From CAVSRC01 sp963732845 (lineage in GTDB: Bacteria; Pseudomonadota; Alphaproteobacteria; Rhizobiales; Kaistiaceae): DNA of 64,000 nucleotides. The stretch's first letter is position 1; each line of letters opens with the position of its first letter. The translations under genes and the position numbers were made by a program. The stretch lies in assembly GCA_963732845.1 (NCBI GenBank), contig CAVTBE010000006.1, positions 20,539-84,538 of the forward strand, given 5' to 3'. Shown here piece after piece: positions 47,814 through 56,589 of this stretch. The notes below the pieces were generated by a model. That model worked only from the letters and a program-made list of their open reading frames with translations. It had not been told where the DNA came from and did no database searches.

Positions 47814-48887
47814 CTAGCCGGGCAGTTCGGGCTCCGCAAGATTTAGTAAATTATCGCCCGGGGTTTGCCTGCCCGCCTGCGGGTGGGTGCTGCCGCGCCA
47901 CTTGATCTGGTTGGCGATGATGATGTGCTGGGCGACCGTGCGCCCGGCGACGCGCTGGAGCAGAAGGTCGACCGCGGTCTCGCCGATCTCCTCGGCGGGG
48001 AGGTGGACCGTCGACAGCGGCGGGTGGAGGAACTGCGCCGCCGGAATGTCGTTGAAGCTGGCCACGGCGACATCGTCCGGGATGCGCAGCCCGAGCTCGC
48101 GGACGGCGCGGTAGACGCCGATGGCGATGTTGTCGTTGCAGGTGACGATGGCGTCGGGCGGGTCGCGCTGCTTGAGAAGCCGCATGCCGAGCTGGTAGCC
48201 GGTCTGCTCGGTGTTGCGCTCGACGCTACCCTGGGTCAGGCAGATCTTGGGGTCGAACACGCCGTGGGTCTTGCTCCACGCGATGTAGGTGCGGCAGCGG
48301 ATCTCGGCCAGCGGATCGTTGTTGGTCTCCTCCGTCCAGCCGGCGAAGCCGATCCGGGCATAGCCGGATTTCACCAATCCCGTCAAAAGCTTGTGCGTCG
48401 CGAGTCGCAGGTCGCTGGCGACCGCGTCAAATTCGTCGCCGGGGGGAATGAAATCGGCGAAGACGACCCGCCGGCTGTACCGTCCGAGCCAGTCGACCTC
48501 CGCTTCGCTGTGCATGCCAATGGCGATAACGCCGTCCGCGCTCTGTAGCAGCCTGGGCTCTGGCATTTTGTCCGTGTGGTAGAGCTTGACGGTCTCGCAC
48601 TGCAGGGCTTGGCAGCGGCTTTCAATGCCGAGGCGCAATCCGACATAATAGGGGTCGATCAGTTCAAGGTCGGGACGCAGGAAATGCGCCAGAGCCACCT
48701 TGCGCAGGCCGCGCTGCCGCGCCCGGCTGCGCGCCCGCGGCGTGGCATAGTTGAGGCCCTCGGCCGTTTCGATGATTGCCTGCCGTTTTGCCTCAGTAAC
48801 CGACAGAGCCGGATCGAAATTGAGGACGCGTGAGACCGTGGCGGTCGAAACTCCCACGGCCTTGGCGATTTCCTTGAGTGTGACCAT
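47814..48887 (-). CDS. LacI-family transcriptional regulator
   Basis: A 357-aa repressor. The N-terminal HTH MVTLKEIAKAVGVSTATVSR and hinge helix region (EGLNYATPRARSRA) are followed by a periplasmic-binding-like sugar domain, with IVTCNDNIAIGVYRAVRELG and VAVASFNDIPAAQFLHPPLS near the end. The N-terminus resembles EbgR/GalR-type galactoside repressors. It precedes the binding-protein gene by 48 bases and likely controls the whole minus-strand operon, and perhaps the GH4 gene. The inducer is inferred to be a galactoside. Confidence 0.92.
   Translation of the reverse strand: MVTLKEIAKAVGVSTATVSRVLNFDPALSVTEAKRQAIIETAEGLNYATPRARSRARQRGLRKVALAHFLRPDLELIDPYYVGLRLGIESRCQALQCETVKLYHTDKMPEPRLLQSADGVIAIGMHSEAEVDWLGRYSRRVVFADFIPPGDEFDAVASDLRLATHKLLTGLVKSGYARIGFAGWTEETNNDPLAEIRCRTYIAWSKTHGVFDPKICLTQGSVERNTEQTGYQLGMRLLKQRDPPDAIVTCNDNIAIGVYRAVRELGLRIPDDVAVASFNDIPAAQFLHPPLSTVHLPAEEIGETAVDLLLQRVAGRTVAQHIIIANQIKWRGSTHPQAGRQTPGDNLLNLAEPELPG
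47841..47851. promoter_or_regulatory. Possible LacI-type operator ATTTAGTAAAT
   Basis: An 11-base near-palindrome, AT-rich against a GC-rich background, lies in the last codons of the LacI gene about 76 bases upstream of the binding-protein ATG. A related half site (ATTTAC) occurs at 48960-48965 upstream of the LacI gene itself. The pairing suggests operator function for the operon and autoregulation. Confidence 0.4.
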
Positions 48888-49283
48888 CGATGCTCACTTG
48901 TGATTGCGCGTGCCTTTGGCTGTCCTCAGCCAGACAAGAATCGAGTAATTGAGGGGAAATATTTACCAAAAATAGGCGTGACTCCCAAACGTCAAGCAGG
49001 ATCTGGCGTCGTATCCCAACTTGACCTGGCCGGCAGGGCCTGCAGCGGCTCAAGGGCCACCCACCGATCCTATCGAATGGCGTGGTCGTGATGCCTCGCT
49101 TAACGCGATGCGCCAATAACGGAAGTGAGTAGCAGCGGCGACACGCAAACATTCAAATGGGTGATCTCACCGCACGCGCTTGTGCGCTTCTTCGACGCCA
49201 CGCTGAAACAATGGCGCCTCAGATTACCGTCAGCAAGCTCGCATCGATCTCGTCTGCTTGCACATCGAGCAAACCGCGCGCCT
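48888..49283. other. Intergenic region between the LacI gene and the outer-membrane barrel gene
   Basis: This 396-base stretch holds no gene I can support on either strand. The left end should contain the LacI promoter, with an AT-rich segment (48957-48973, AAATATTTACCAAAAAT) resembling the candidate operator. No terminator is obvious for the barrel gene ending at 49284. Confidence 0.5.
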
Positions 49284-50543
49284 TCAGAAATACCGGCGCA
49301 TTTGCACATAGGCGGTCGTTGGCACTGCCTGATAGGGCGCGCTGGTTCCGCTCAATCGCAGGCCGCCGTATTCGCTGCCCTTCGGTCCGAACGGCACCTG
49401 AACCCCGGCAATGAGATCGGTGTTGTCGTTGAGCGACCAGTCCGCCTCTCCCGCCGCATAGGCGCTGCCATCGTTGAGATTGACAATGAGGCTCGGCGAG
49501 AGCGTCAAGAGCGGCGTCCATTCCAGCGTCATGCCGCCGGCGAGATAGTCCTGCGAGGTGTTGAAGACCTGCCCGCGCGCCAGCCGGTCGGTGAGGTCGG
49601 CGGGCAGCATGTCATAGGCCGTGCCGCTGCCGGCGACGCCGAAGCCGTTGTGAAAGTACTCGGCGAAAACCGTGGCGTTGCGCTTGAACAGCGTCATCGC
49701 CATGCTGATGTTCGCCAGGCCGGAAATGCGCGTCGTGCCGTCGGCCTCGAAGGTGGGGATGATCTCGCCGTTCCACACCGCGCCACCCAGCGGACCGCTC
49801 AAGCCCAGCCCGGCCGTCCAGTCGCCGTGGTCGCGCGCGACGACCCCGGTCAGCCCGATTTCGCCGATCGTGCGGTGATAGTGGAGCGCAAAGGTGCTGG
49901 CGTCCCAGGTCGGCGTCGCGTTGTAGGTCATGGCGCGCGGCACGGTGATGAATTGCAGGTCGGAACCGTCGCCGAACAGCCATTGCAGATAGGCCATGTC
50001 GACGCCGGGCTTGTATTCGGTGTCGGTGGCGTCGGGGGCGAAGGGGTCGACCAGGTCCATGGGGTGAAAGACCTTGCCGGCGCCCCAGGTGAGGGCCTGG
50101 CGGCCGACGCGGACGACGAAGTTGTCGGTCGTATAGCCGAGCGCCAGCCGGTCGATCTTCTGGATCGCCAGTGCCTGGCCGTCGTCGACGAAGGTGTTGG
50201 TCAGATCGAACAGCGTCGACGGCGGCGCCATGCCGAACATGGGCGCCTCGGCCCGCCTCAGGGCGACGTTGCCGCCATAGTCGCCGTTCACGACGTAGTG
50301 GACGGTGAAATCCCAGTTGTCCCATTTGGGCTCCCAGGTGAGGCGAAGATTGCCGGAGAAGTCGTTGCGGAAGCGTTCGCCGAGGGACGCGGTGAGGCTG
50401 TCCCTTGCGGAGAAGGAGCCGAGGTCGGTGAGTTCCAGCCGCCCGTGAAAGTCCTTCAGCCCATCGGCGACGGCCGGCCGCGCCACCAGGGGCGCGGCGA
50501 GGAGGGTGAGGCCCAGCGCGGCCTTAAGCGTGTTCCGAGACAT
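49284..50543 (-). CDS. Outer-membrane beta-barrel protein of the LolA/FtsX cassette
   Basis: A 419-aa exported protein. A signal peptide (NTLKAALGLTLLAAPLVARP, cleaved near AVADG) is followed by alternating beta strands such as SGNLRLTWEPKWDNWDFTVH and VVRVGRQALTWGAGKVFHPM, ending in VQMRRYF with terminal Phe. The RVGRQALTWG-K phrase resembles DUF1302-type barrels, which accompany lipid or hydrophobic-compound exporters. It overlaps the ATPase stop by 20 bases and is the last gene of the cassette, so it is probably its outer-membrane component. Confidence 0.75.
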   Translation of the reverse strand: MSRNTLKAALGLTLLAAPLVARPAVADGLKDFHGRLELTDLGSFSARDSLTASLGERFRNDFSGNLRLTWEPKWDNWDFTVHYVVNGDYGGNVALRRAEAPMFGMAPPSTLFDLTNTFVDDGQALAIQKIDRLALGYTTDNFVVRVGRQALTWGAGKVFHPMDLVDPFAPDATDTEYKPGVDMAYLQWLFGDGSDLQFITVPRAMTYNATPTWDASTFALHYHRTIGEIGLTGVVARDHGDWTAGLGLSGPLGGAVWNGEIIPTFEADGTTRISGLANISMAMTLFKRNATVFAEYFHNGFGVAGSGTAYDMLPADLTDRLARGQVFNTSQDYLAGGMTLEWTPLLTLSPSLIVNLNDGSAYAAGEADWSLNDNTDLIAGVQVPFGPKGSEYGGLRLSGTSAPYQAVPTTAYVQMRRYF

Positions 50544-51261
50544 GCGTCTTCTCCCGACGTTCATCGGCGGTGATGCGGCCGTCGGTCATTTCTATGTGGC
50601 GTCGCGTGCGGGCGATGACACGGGCGTCATGGGTGCCGATCAGAAATGTGATCCCCGAGGCGGCGTTGAGTTTGGCCATGAGGGCGACGAGGTCCTCGGC
50701 GGTCTTCGAATCAAGATTGGCGGTCGGCTCGTCGGCGAGCACGATCGCCGGACGGGCCACCAGCGCCCTGGCGACGGCGACCCGCTGCTGCTGACCGCCA
50801 GACAGATAGGCCGGCCGGCGGTCTTCCATGCCCGCCAGCCCGACGTCGCTCAGCGCTTCGACCGCCCGGCGGCGCCGTTCGCGCGCCTCGACGCCGAGAA
50901 GCTGGAGGATGAATTCGATGTTCTCGGCGGCCGAGAGCACCGGAATGAGATTGTAGGCCTGGAAGACGAAGCCGATCTTGTGCAGGCGCAACTCGGTCAG
51001 GTGCGCCTTGTCGAGATGGCCGAGATCGTCGCCGTCGACCGTCACCGTGCCGGCGCTCGGCCGGTCGAGGCCGCCGATCATGTTGAGCAGCGTCGTCTTG
51101 CCCGAGCCGGAGGGACCGGCGAGCGTGGCGAAATCGCCCGCGGCGATATCGAGGTCGACGCCGTTCAGGGCCGGAACCTCGATGGCGCCGAGCTTGTAGC
51201 GCTTCTCAATGCCGCGGCACGAGACGATCGCGGTCTTGGCTGGGGCGCCCTGCAGCCTCAT
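50524..51261 (-). CDS. ABC transporter ATP-binding protein, LolD/MacB type
   Basis: A 245-aa ATPase. Walker A is GPSGSGKTTLLNMIGGLD, the LolD-like Q-loop segment is IGFVFQAYNLIPVLSAAENI, the signature is LSGGQQQRVAVARAL, and Walker B IVLADEPTANLDSKTAEDL. FVFQAYNL-x-P-V and LADEPTANLDS are hallmarks of the LolD/MacB class that drives FtsX-type permeases. Its ATG overlaps the second FtsX stop by 4 bases. Confidence 0.92.
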   Translation of the reverse strand: MRLQGAPAKTAIVSCRGIEKRYKLGAIEVPALNGVDLDIAAGDFATLAGPSGSGKTTLLNMIGGLDRPSAGTVTVDGDDLGHLDKAHLTELRLHKIGFVFQAYNLIPVLSAAENIEFILQLLGVEARERRRRAVEALSDVGLAGMEDRRPAYLSGGQQQRVAVARALVARPAIVLADEPTANLDSKTAEDLVALMAKLNAASGITFLIGTHDARVIARTRRHIEMTDGRITADERREKTHVSEHA

Positions 51262-52484
51262 GAAACATGGCTCATCGCCTCCACCGGTTTGGAAAGTGCG
51301 GCCTTGCGCGCCGGCCAGAGCGCGACGGCGACACCGAGCGCCCAGACGAGCATGGACAGTTCGAGGAACTCGGCCGGGGCGAGATGGGGATAGAGCACGT
51401 GTCCCGCGCCAATATATTCGGCGCCGCGTGCCAGGAACTTGAGATCGACGCCGCCGTGCAGAGCGGCGATGGTCGCCACCGATGCGGCCATGCCGGCGAC
51501 GACGCCGGTGCCAATCAGCATGGCGGATTCGAGCAGCACCTGAAGGAGGATGAGGCGCGGGCGCATGCCGAGCGCCTGCAGCAGGCCGAACTCGCGCACC
51601 CGCTCGAAGACGGCCATCAGCTGCGTGTTGACGATGCCGATCGCCATGAAGACGAACATCACCCACAGCCAGATGTAGATGAAGGCCTGCATGAAGTCGT
51701 TGACCGCGGCGGCGAGTGGTGACAGCTCGGTCCACGAACTAACGTCGCGTCCGGGCGCCGCGCGCCTGAGCGATGCGATGACCTGGGCAAGCTCGGCCTC
51801 GTCGGGGACGTGGAAGGCGATCTCGGAAATGTCGCTGCCGATGCCGACCATCGTCTGCGCCGTCGCGAGACCGGTGAAGGCGAAGGCGTCCTCGGTGGTC
51901 TGGTTGCCGGCAAAGAGCCCCACCACCTGATAGGCCTGCTGGGCGAGGCTGCCGTCGGCGGCCTGGGCCATGATGATCACCCGCTTGCCGACGCGGGTCT
52001 TCAGCCGGTCGGCGAGGTGACGGCCGAGCACGATGCCAGGATCGGACGCGTCGGCGAGATAGCGGCCGTCGGCGATCTGCTGCGGAATGACGGAGATTTG
52101 CCGTTCGCCGGCCGGATCGACGCCGTCGAGAGAGAGCGGCAGCGTCTTGTACTCGCTCTGCACGACGGCCGGAATGCGCACGCGCGTCACCCAGCCATTG
52201 ATCGCCGGATTGGCGAGCGCCGCCTTCAGCGCGCCGGTCGGCGGCGGCATGCGGCGCGACACGGTCGGATCGTCGAGAAAGCCCTCAGCGTGAATCTGGC
52301 CGCTGCCGGTCAGAAGGTTGAGCGTGGTGTCGCGGCTCGATTGCGCCCAGCCGTCGAGCAGCGCGGCGAAGACGAGGATCGAATAGAGTCCGACGGCGAC
52401 GACGATCAGCGAGATGATCGTGCGCCGCGGATTGCGCCACAGATTGCGCCAGGCCAGCGGCCCGAGGAGTTGCAGCGCGCCCAT
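51258..52484 (-). CDS. FtsX-family ABC transporter permease (second)
   Basis: A 408-aa LolC/LolE/MacB-type permease. One membrane segment near the N-terminus (TIISLIVVAVGLYSILVFAA) is followed by a large periplasmic MacB-PCD domain (~45-270) and three C-terminal segments, including IWLWVMFVFMAIGIVNTQLM and the FERVREFGLLQALGMRP loop. ATG at 52484 shares one base with the stop of the first permease (TGATG). The two different FtsX proteins probably form a heterodimer as in LolCDE. Confidence 0.9.
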   Translation of the reverse strand: MGALQLLGPLAWRNLWRNPRRTIISLIVVAVGLYSILVFAALLDGWAQSSRDTTLNLLTGSGQIHAEGFLDDPTVSRRMPPPTGALKAALANPAINGWVTRVRIPAVVQSEYKTLPLSLDGVDPAGERQISVIPQQIADGRYLADASDPGIVLGRHLADRLKTRVGKRVIIMAQAADGSLAQQAYQVVGLFAGNQTTEDAFAFTGLATAQTMVGIGSDISEIAFHVPDEAELAQVIASLRRAAPGRDVSSWTELSPLAAAVNDFMQAFIYIWLWVMFVFMAIGIVNTQLMAVFERVREFGLLQALGMRPRLILLQVLLESAMLIGTGVVAGMAASVATIAALHGGVDLKFLARGAEYIGAGHVLYPHLAPAEFLELSMLVWALGVAVALWPARKAALSKPVEAMSHVS

Positions 52485-53705
52485 CACGCGGCCCTCATGG
52501 CGGCGACCGGTTCGAGCCGGTTGATGCGGCGCACAGGGAACAGTCCCGCCACGGCGACCGACAGGATGATGGCGGCCGGACCGACGGTGGCGCTGACCAG
52601 GGAGAGGGTCGGATAGAGCCGCCCGGGCAGACCCCATTGCGCCATCAGCCCTTCCATCCCGGCGAAGGCGATGCCCTGCTCGGCGAACCACAGGGCGAAG
52701 CCACCGCCGATCAGGATGCCGATGGCGTTGCCGAGGACGGCGAGCAGGATCAACTCCAGCCACAGCATGCGCCCGACGAGCCCGGCGCGCATACCGACCG
52801 CCAGCAGCATGCCGAATTCGCGCGTGCGTTCGAGCACCGACATCAGCAGCGTGTTCAGGATGATGAACACGACGACGACAACGAGGCTCACATACCAGAG
52901 CATGGAGGTGGAGAAATCGAGGGTGATCGCCTGCTTCAGCGCCGGCTGCAGCACGCCCCAGTCCGAGACCGTCAGGTGATGGGTGCTGGCGAGCCGCCCG
53001 AGCGCCGGCAGCGCGGAATTGACGGCGGGGAGACTTCGGGCCGGCGAGCGCGATGACATTGGCGGCATCGCCCAGCGCGAATGTTTCCTGGAAGCGGGCG
53101 AGCGGCATCTCGGCGATCTGTCGGTCCAGTTCGCTGATGCCGCTATGGAAAATGCCGGTGACCTTCAGGCTGTCGGCGGCGACGGTTCCGTCGACGGCAG
53201 AACCCAGAAGCGTGACATGATCGCCGAGCGAGAGCTTGAGATTGCGCGCCAGCGCATCGCCGAGAACGATTGTGTCGCTGTCGCCCGGCTGAAGATAGCG
53301 GCCCTGATGCACGGTCGAGGCGAGGGTGGAGACGGTCTGCTCACGTGCCGGATCGACGCCTTCGATCGCCGCGCCATAGCTGAGATCGCCGTTGGCCAGA
53401 ATGACGTAGGAGGTCGCCCGCGGCGCCGCGGCGGTGACGCCCGGGATCTTGACGGCCTCTGCCGCCAGCGTCTCCGGTGCGGGAATCGTCTTGCGGATGT
53501 CGGGATCGTCGGCATAGCCCGGCGGTTGGATCTGGGCGAAGCCGTCGAAGATCCTCAGCGCGTTCGCCTTCATGGTGTCGTAGACGCCGAGCTGGAACGA
53601 CAGCATGAAGACGAGCAGGGCCGCGGCGAGCGCCATGGTGAGCAGGCTCAACGCGGTCCGCGTCGGCTGTCGCCACAGATTCCGCCATGCCATGCCGATC
53701 ATCAT
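52484..53705 (-). CDS. FtsX-family ABC transporter permease (first; one frameshift)
   Basis: A ~406-aa LolC/MacB-type permease. It begins MMIGMAWRNLWRQPTRTALS with the first membrane segment, then a periplasmic domain (QIQPPGYADDPDIRKTIPAP). A frame change near 53030-53045 separates ALGDAANVIALAGP from LPAVNSALPALGRLASTHHL. The last three segments (SLVVVVVFIILNTLLMSVLE, ERTREFGMLLAVGMRAG) follow. The length is 3n+1, consistent with one inserted base. It starts 5 bases after the LolA-fold gene. Confidence 0.85.
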
Positions 53706-53710
53706 GACCG

Positions 53711-54481
53711 TCAGCCCCGCGGATTCTGCAGGTTGGAGCGGGTGAAGATGTAGTCGGGCAGCGAGATGTTGAACTTGCCCGCCGTCGTCTCGATGCGGGT
53801 CCACTGCCCGGATTTGGCCATCGGCTTCATGGTCAGCACCACCGGATAGTTGCGTCCGCCGAGCGGGGCGATCTTGTCGGTGGTCATCTTGCGCACCGGC
53901 TTCATGTCCTGGTCGAAGAAGGTCTCCTCCAGGAAGATGCCATCGTCGCGCACCTTGGCTTCCTGCTTGCCCCAGACCACCGGCGCGCCGGGCTTGGGCA
54001 GCGCCTCGATGGTGTAGACCGTGTGCCCGCCAGCGCTCGCCGTGCCGATGATCTTGTGGGTGTATTCGGTGAGCAGGTCCTCGGCCTTGGAGAGGTCGTT
54101 GTAGGAGAAGTCGGAGCCCATCCAGGACTGCGCCAGCATGGAAGCCGGCAGCTTGATTACCTGGTTGAGCTTGGGATTGTAGATCAGGGTCTGGTTCTTG
54201 AGCTTCAGCGTCGCGTTGCCGGCGTCCTTGGCCGGTGCGGTGAAGCGCACTAGCGCCTCGTTGTCGCCCCGCGTCCAGGCGGTCATCGTCAGGTGCCGTT
54301 CCCAGCTCGGCCGATGGATGGTCATGGTGATCGTCGATTCGGACGATTTCGCCCGCCAATTGTCGAAGGCGGCGCGCACCAGCGCCGTGGCGTCGGCCGC
54401 TGCCGCGGGGGCGAGGGCTCCCGTCAGCGCGACGGTCGCAACGCAAGCGACCGTTGCGATGTGCCGAAATAGTCGTTTCAT
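53711..54481 (-). CDS. Outer-membrane lipoprotein-sorting-like (LolA-fold) periplasmic protein
   Basis: A 256-aa exported protein. A signal peptide (MKRLFRHIATVACVATVALT, cleaved near AAAAD) precedes a LolA/LppX-type domain: STITMTIHRPSWERHLTMTA, LKNQTLIYNPKLNQVIKLPA, SWMGSDFSYNDL. The family forms an open half-barrel that carries acyl chains through the periplasm. As first gene of a cassette with FtsX permeases and a LolD-type ATPase it is likely their periplasmic carrier. It is divergent from a TetR gene. Confidence 0.82.
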   Translation of the reverse strand: MKRLFRHIATVACVATVALTGALAPAAAADATALVRAAFDNWRAKSSESTITMTIHRPSWERHLTMTAWTRGDNEALVRFTAPAKDAGNATLKLKNQTLIYNPKLNQVIKLPASMLAQSWMGSDFSYNDLSKAEDLLTEYTHKIIGTASAGGHTVYTIEALPKPGAPVVWGKQEAKVRDDGIFLEETFFDQDMKPVRKMTTDKIAPLGGRNYPVVLTMKPMAKSGQWTRIETTAGKFNISLPDYIFTRSNLQNPRG

Positions 54482-54554
54482 CGCAAAGCCTCCTCGATGT
54501 CGCCCGGTTGTCCGCAGGCATCGAAACACAGACGCAGGATACGGACCGTGCGTG

Positions 54555-54570
54555 TGTACCGACCGGTACA
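54555..54570. promoter_or_regulatory. TetR operator palindrome between the lol-like cassette and tetR
   Basis: TGTACC-GACC-GGTACA is a perfect 6-4-6 palindrome in the 130-base gap between the LolA-fold gene and the divergent TetR gene. Its position suits control of both directions. Confidence 0.7.
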
Positions 54571-54611
54571 TATCACTGGTGCGTACTCCTCATCCCTGCT
54601 AGGGTCAAGCC

Positions 54612-55245
54612 ATGAGTTCGACCGCGATTTGAAAAACTCGATCCGCAGCGGCAGGAGCGGTTGTTCGAGACCGCCGCCGAGGAATTCGGCGAAAAAGGCT
54701 ACGAGGCGGCTTCCCTGAACCGCATTCTCGAGCGCTCGGGGATGAGCAAGAGCTCGCTCTATTACTATTTCGACGACAAGGCCGATCTGTTCACCACGGT
54801 GCTCGAACGCGCTCTGGCGTTCCTGTTCAAGGAAATCGGCGGCTTCGACCCGGCCAAGCTGACGGCCGAGACATTCTGGAGCGAGTTCGTGACGCTCTAT
54901 CGGCGCGCCATCCGCTTCTCGAGAAAGAAGGCTTGGTATTTAAAGCTTGGTCGGGTGTTCTACCGCCTGCACGACACTGCCAAGCAGGGCTCGCCCACCG
55001 GCCACATGTTCGAGGCGGCACGTCATTGGCTCGGCACAATCATTGCCCGCGGCCAGGTTCTCGGCGTGATCCGCACCGATCTGCCGGCGCCGCTTTTGAT
55101 TGGCTGCGCCATGGGCATCGGCGAGGCGCTCGACCGCTGGGCAATCGCCTATTGGGAGCAATACAGCGAAGACGAGCTGCTGCAGATGGCCGAGGAGCAC
55201 ATCGACCTGTTCCGCCGGCTGCTCGCCCCGCCGGATGCCAGATAA
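54612..55245 (+). CDS. TetR/AcrR-family regulator of the envelope cassette (one frameshift)
   Basis: A ~210-aa TetR protein. From ATG 54612 it reads MSSTAI. An extra T near 54627-54630 creates a TGA, and EKLDPQRQERLFETAAEEFG follows in the shifted frame. The HTH is SLNRILERSGMSKSSLYYYF and the C-terminal helices continue to LFRRLLAPPDAR. Without the repair the frame could only begin at TTG 54661, cutting into helix 1. It is divergent from the LolA-fold gene and probably represses the cassette. Confidence 0.85.
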
Positions 55246-55280
55246 TTCCGACCAACTCTCAAACGGTGTGTCGACCACTT

Positions 55281-56589
55281 CCGCTAATGGGATGGTCCGG
55301 CCGTGCTCCTGCCCCGCCAGCGATGGAAGCTGGGAAGGGGCGCGAAAGACAAGGAGCACGCCATGCCCGAGAAGCTCAACGCCACGGTCGCCGTAGTCGG
55401 CATCGATATCGGCAAGTACTCATTCCACGTCGTCGGCCTCGATCAGCGCGGTGCAATCGTGCTGCGTCAGAAGTGGTCACGCAGCCAATTGGGATCGCGG
55501 TTTGCCAACATGCCGCCGTGCTTGGTCGGCATGGAGGCTTGCGTCGGCGCGCATCATCTCAGTCGCCGGCTGAAGGCGCTTGGTCACGATGCCCGGCTGA
55601 TGCCGGCGAAGTACGTCCGCCCCTATTCGAAGGGCCAGAAGAACGACTTTCGTGACGCTGAGGCGATCGCCGAGGCGGTGCAACGGCCAACGATGAAGTT
55701 CGTCGCCACCAAGACCGCCGATCAGCTCGACCTGCAGGCGCTGCGCCGTGTGCGTGAGCGACTGGTCAGCCAGCGCACGGGGGTCATCAATCAGATCCGC
55801 GCCTTCCTGCTGGAGCGCGGCATCGCCGTGCGGCAGGGACAGCGCTTCTTGCGTGCTGAGTTGCCGGGCCTCCTGGCCTCGCCTCCCGAGGTGTTGTCCC
55901 CGCGCATGGTGCACGTCATCGAGGACCTCGCCGGCGATTGGCGCCGGCTCGATGAGCGCATCGAGGGGCTGTCGGCAGATATCAAAGTTCTGGCCGAGGA
56001 GGACTCCGGCTGCGAGCGACTGATGACGGTGCCTGGCATCGAACCGATCATCTCCAGTGCTATGGTGGCGGCGGTCGGCAGTGGAGATGCGTTCACCAAA
56101 GGCCGCGACTTCGCCGCCTGGCTGGGCCTCGTTCCCAGGCAGATCTCAACCGGGGACCGTACGATCCTGGGCAAGATATCCAAGCGCGGCAATCGCTACC
56201 TGCGCGTCCTTTTCGTGCAGGCGGCTTGGGTCGTGCTGATCAAGCCCAAGAGCTGGGAGCGCCATGGGCTCAAGCCCTGGATCGAGGCCGCCAAGAGGCG
56301 GCTGCACCACAACGTGCTGGCGGTTGCCCTCGCCAACAAGCTCGCCCGCATCGCCTGGAGCGTCCTGGCCCGTGGCCGGGACTTCGAGATGACGACGATC
56401 GCTCACGCGACCGCCCAAACTGTCTGATCGTCGGATCGTCGAGCCCCGAGATCGGGAACACGCGATGACGTAATCCAAAAACCTACCGCTGAGGTCTGCG
56501 AGAGAACGAGACGAGATGGAGGTTTGGTCTTCCCGGCGCATGCGAACACTGGTGACCCAAATGGCCCAGTCGAGGTCTGTCCGCTAATG
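55281..56589 (+). mobile_element. IS110/IS1111-type insertion sequence
   Basis: The element contains one transposase. The 9-base direct repeat CCGCTAATG at 55281-55289 and 56581-56589 marks plausible ends 1300 bases apart, with related outer context (GTCGACCACTT / GTCGAGGTCTG). IS110-family elements lack ordinary terminal inverted repeats, so exact ends are uncertain. An inverted repeat (CGTGCTCCT 55302-55310, AGGAGCACG 55352-55360) surrounds the transposase leader and includes its ribosome-binding site. Confidence 0.7.
55363..56427 (+). CDS. IS110-family transposase (IS1111 group)
   Basis: A 354-aa DEDD-type transposase. The N-terminal RuvC-like domain starts VAVVGIDIGKYSFHVVGLDQ with the first Asp, and KNDFRDAEAIAEAV carries the last two acidic residues. 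The C-terminal transposase_20 domain reads LMTVPGIEPIISSAMVAAVG and FAAWLGLVPRQISTGDRTIL with GNRYLR. AAGGAG lies 7 bases before the ATG at 55363, inside a potential hairpin. The gene is full length, so the copy may be active. Confidence 0.93.
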   Translation: MPEKLNATVAVVGIDIGKYSFHVVGLDQRGAIVLRQKWSRSQLGSRFANMPPCLVGMEACVGAHHLSRRLKALGHDARLMPAKYVRPYSKGQKNDFRDAEAIAEAVQRPTMKFVATKTADQLDLQALRRVRERLVSQRTGVINQIRAFLLERGIAVRQGQRFLRAELPGLLASPPEVLSPRMVHVIEDLAGDWRRLDERIEGLSADIKVLAEEDSGCERLMTVPGIEPIISSAMVAAVGSGDAFTKGRDFAAWLGLVPRQISTGDRTILGKISKRGNRYLRVLFVQAAWVVLIKPKSWERHGLKPWIEAAKRRLHHNVLAVALANKLARIAWSVLARGRDFEMTTIAHATAQTV

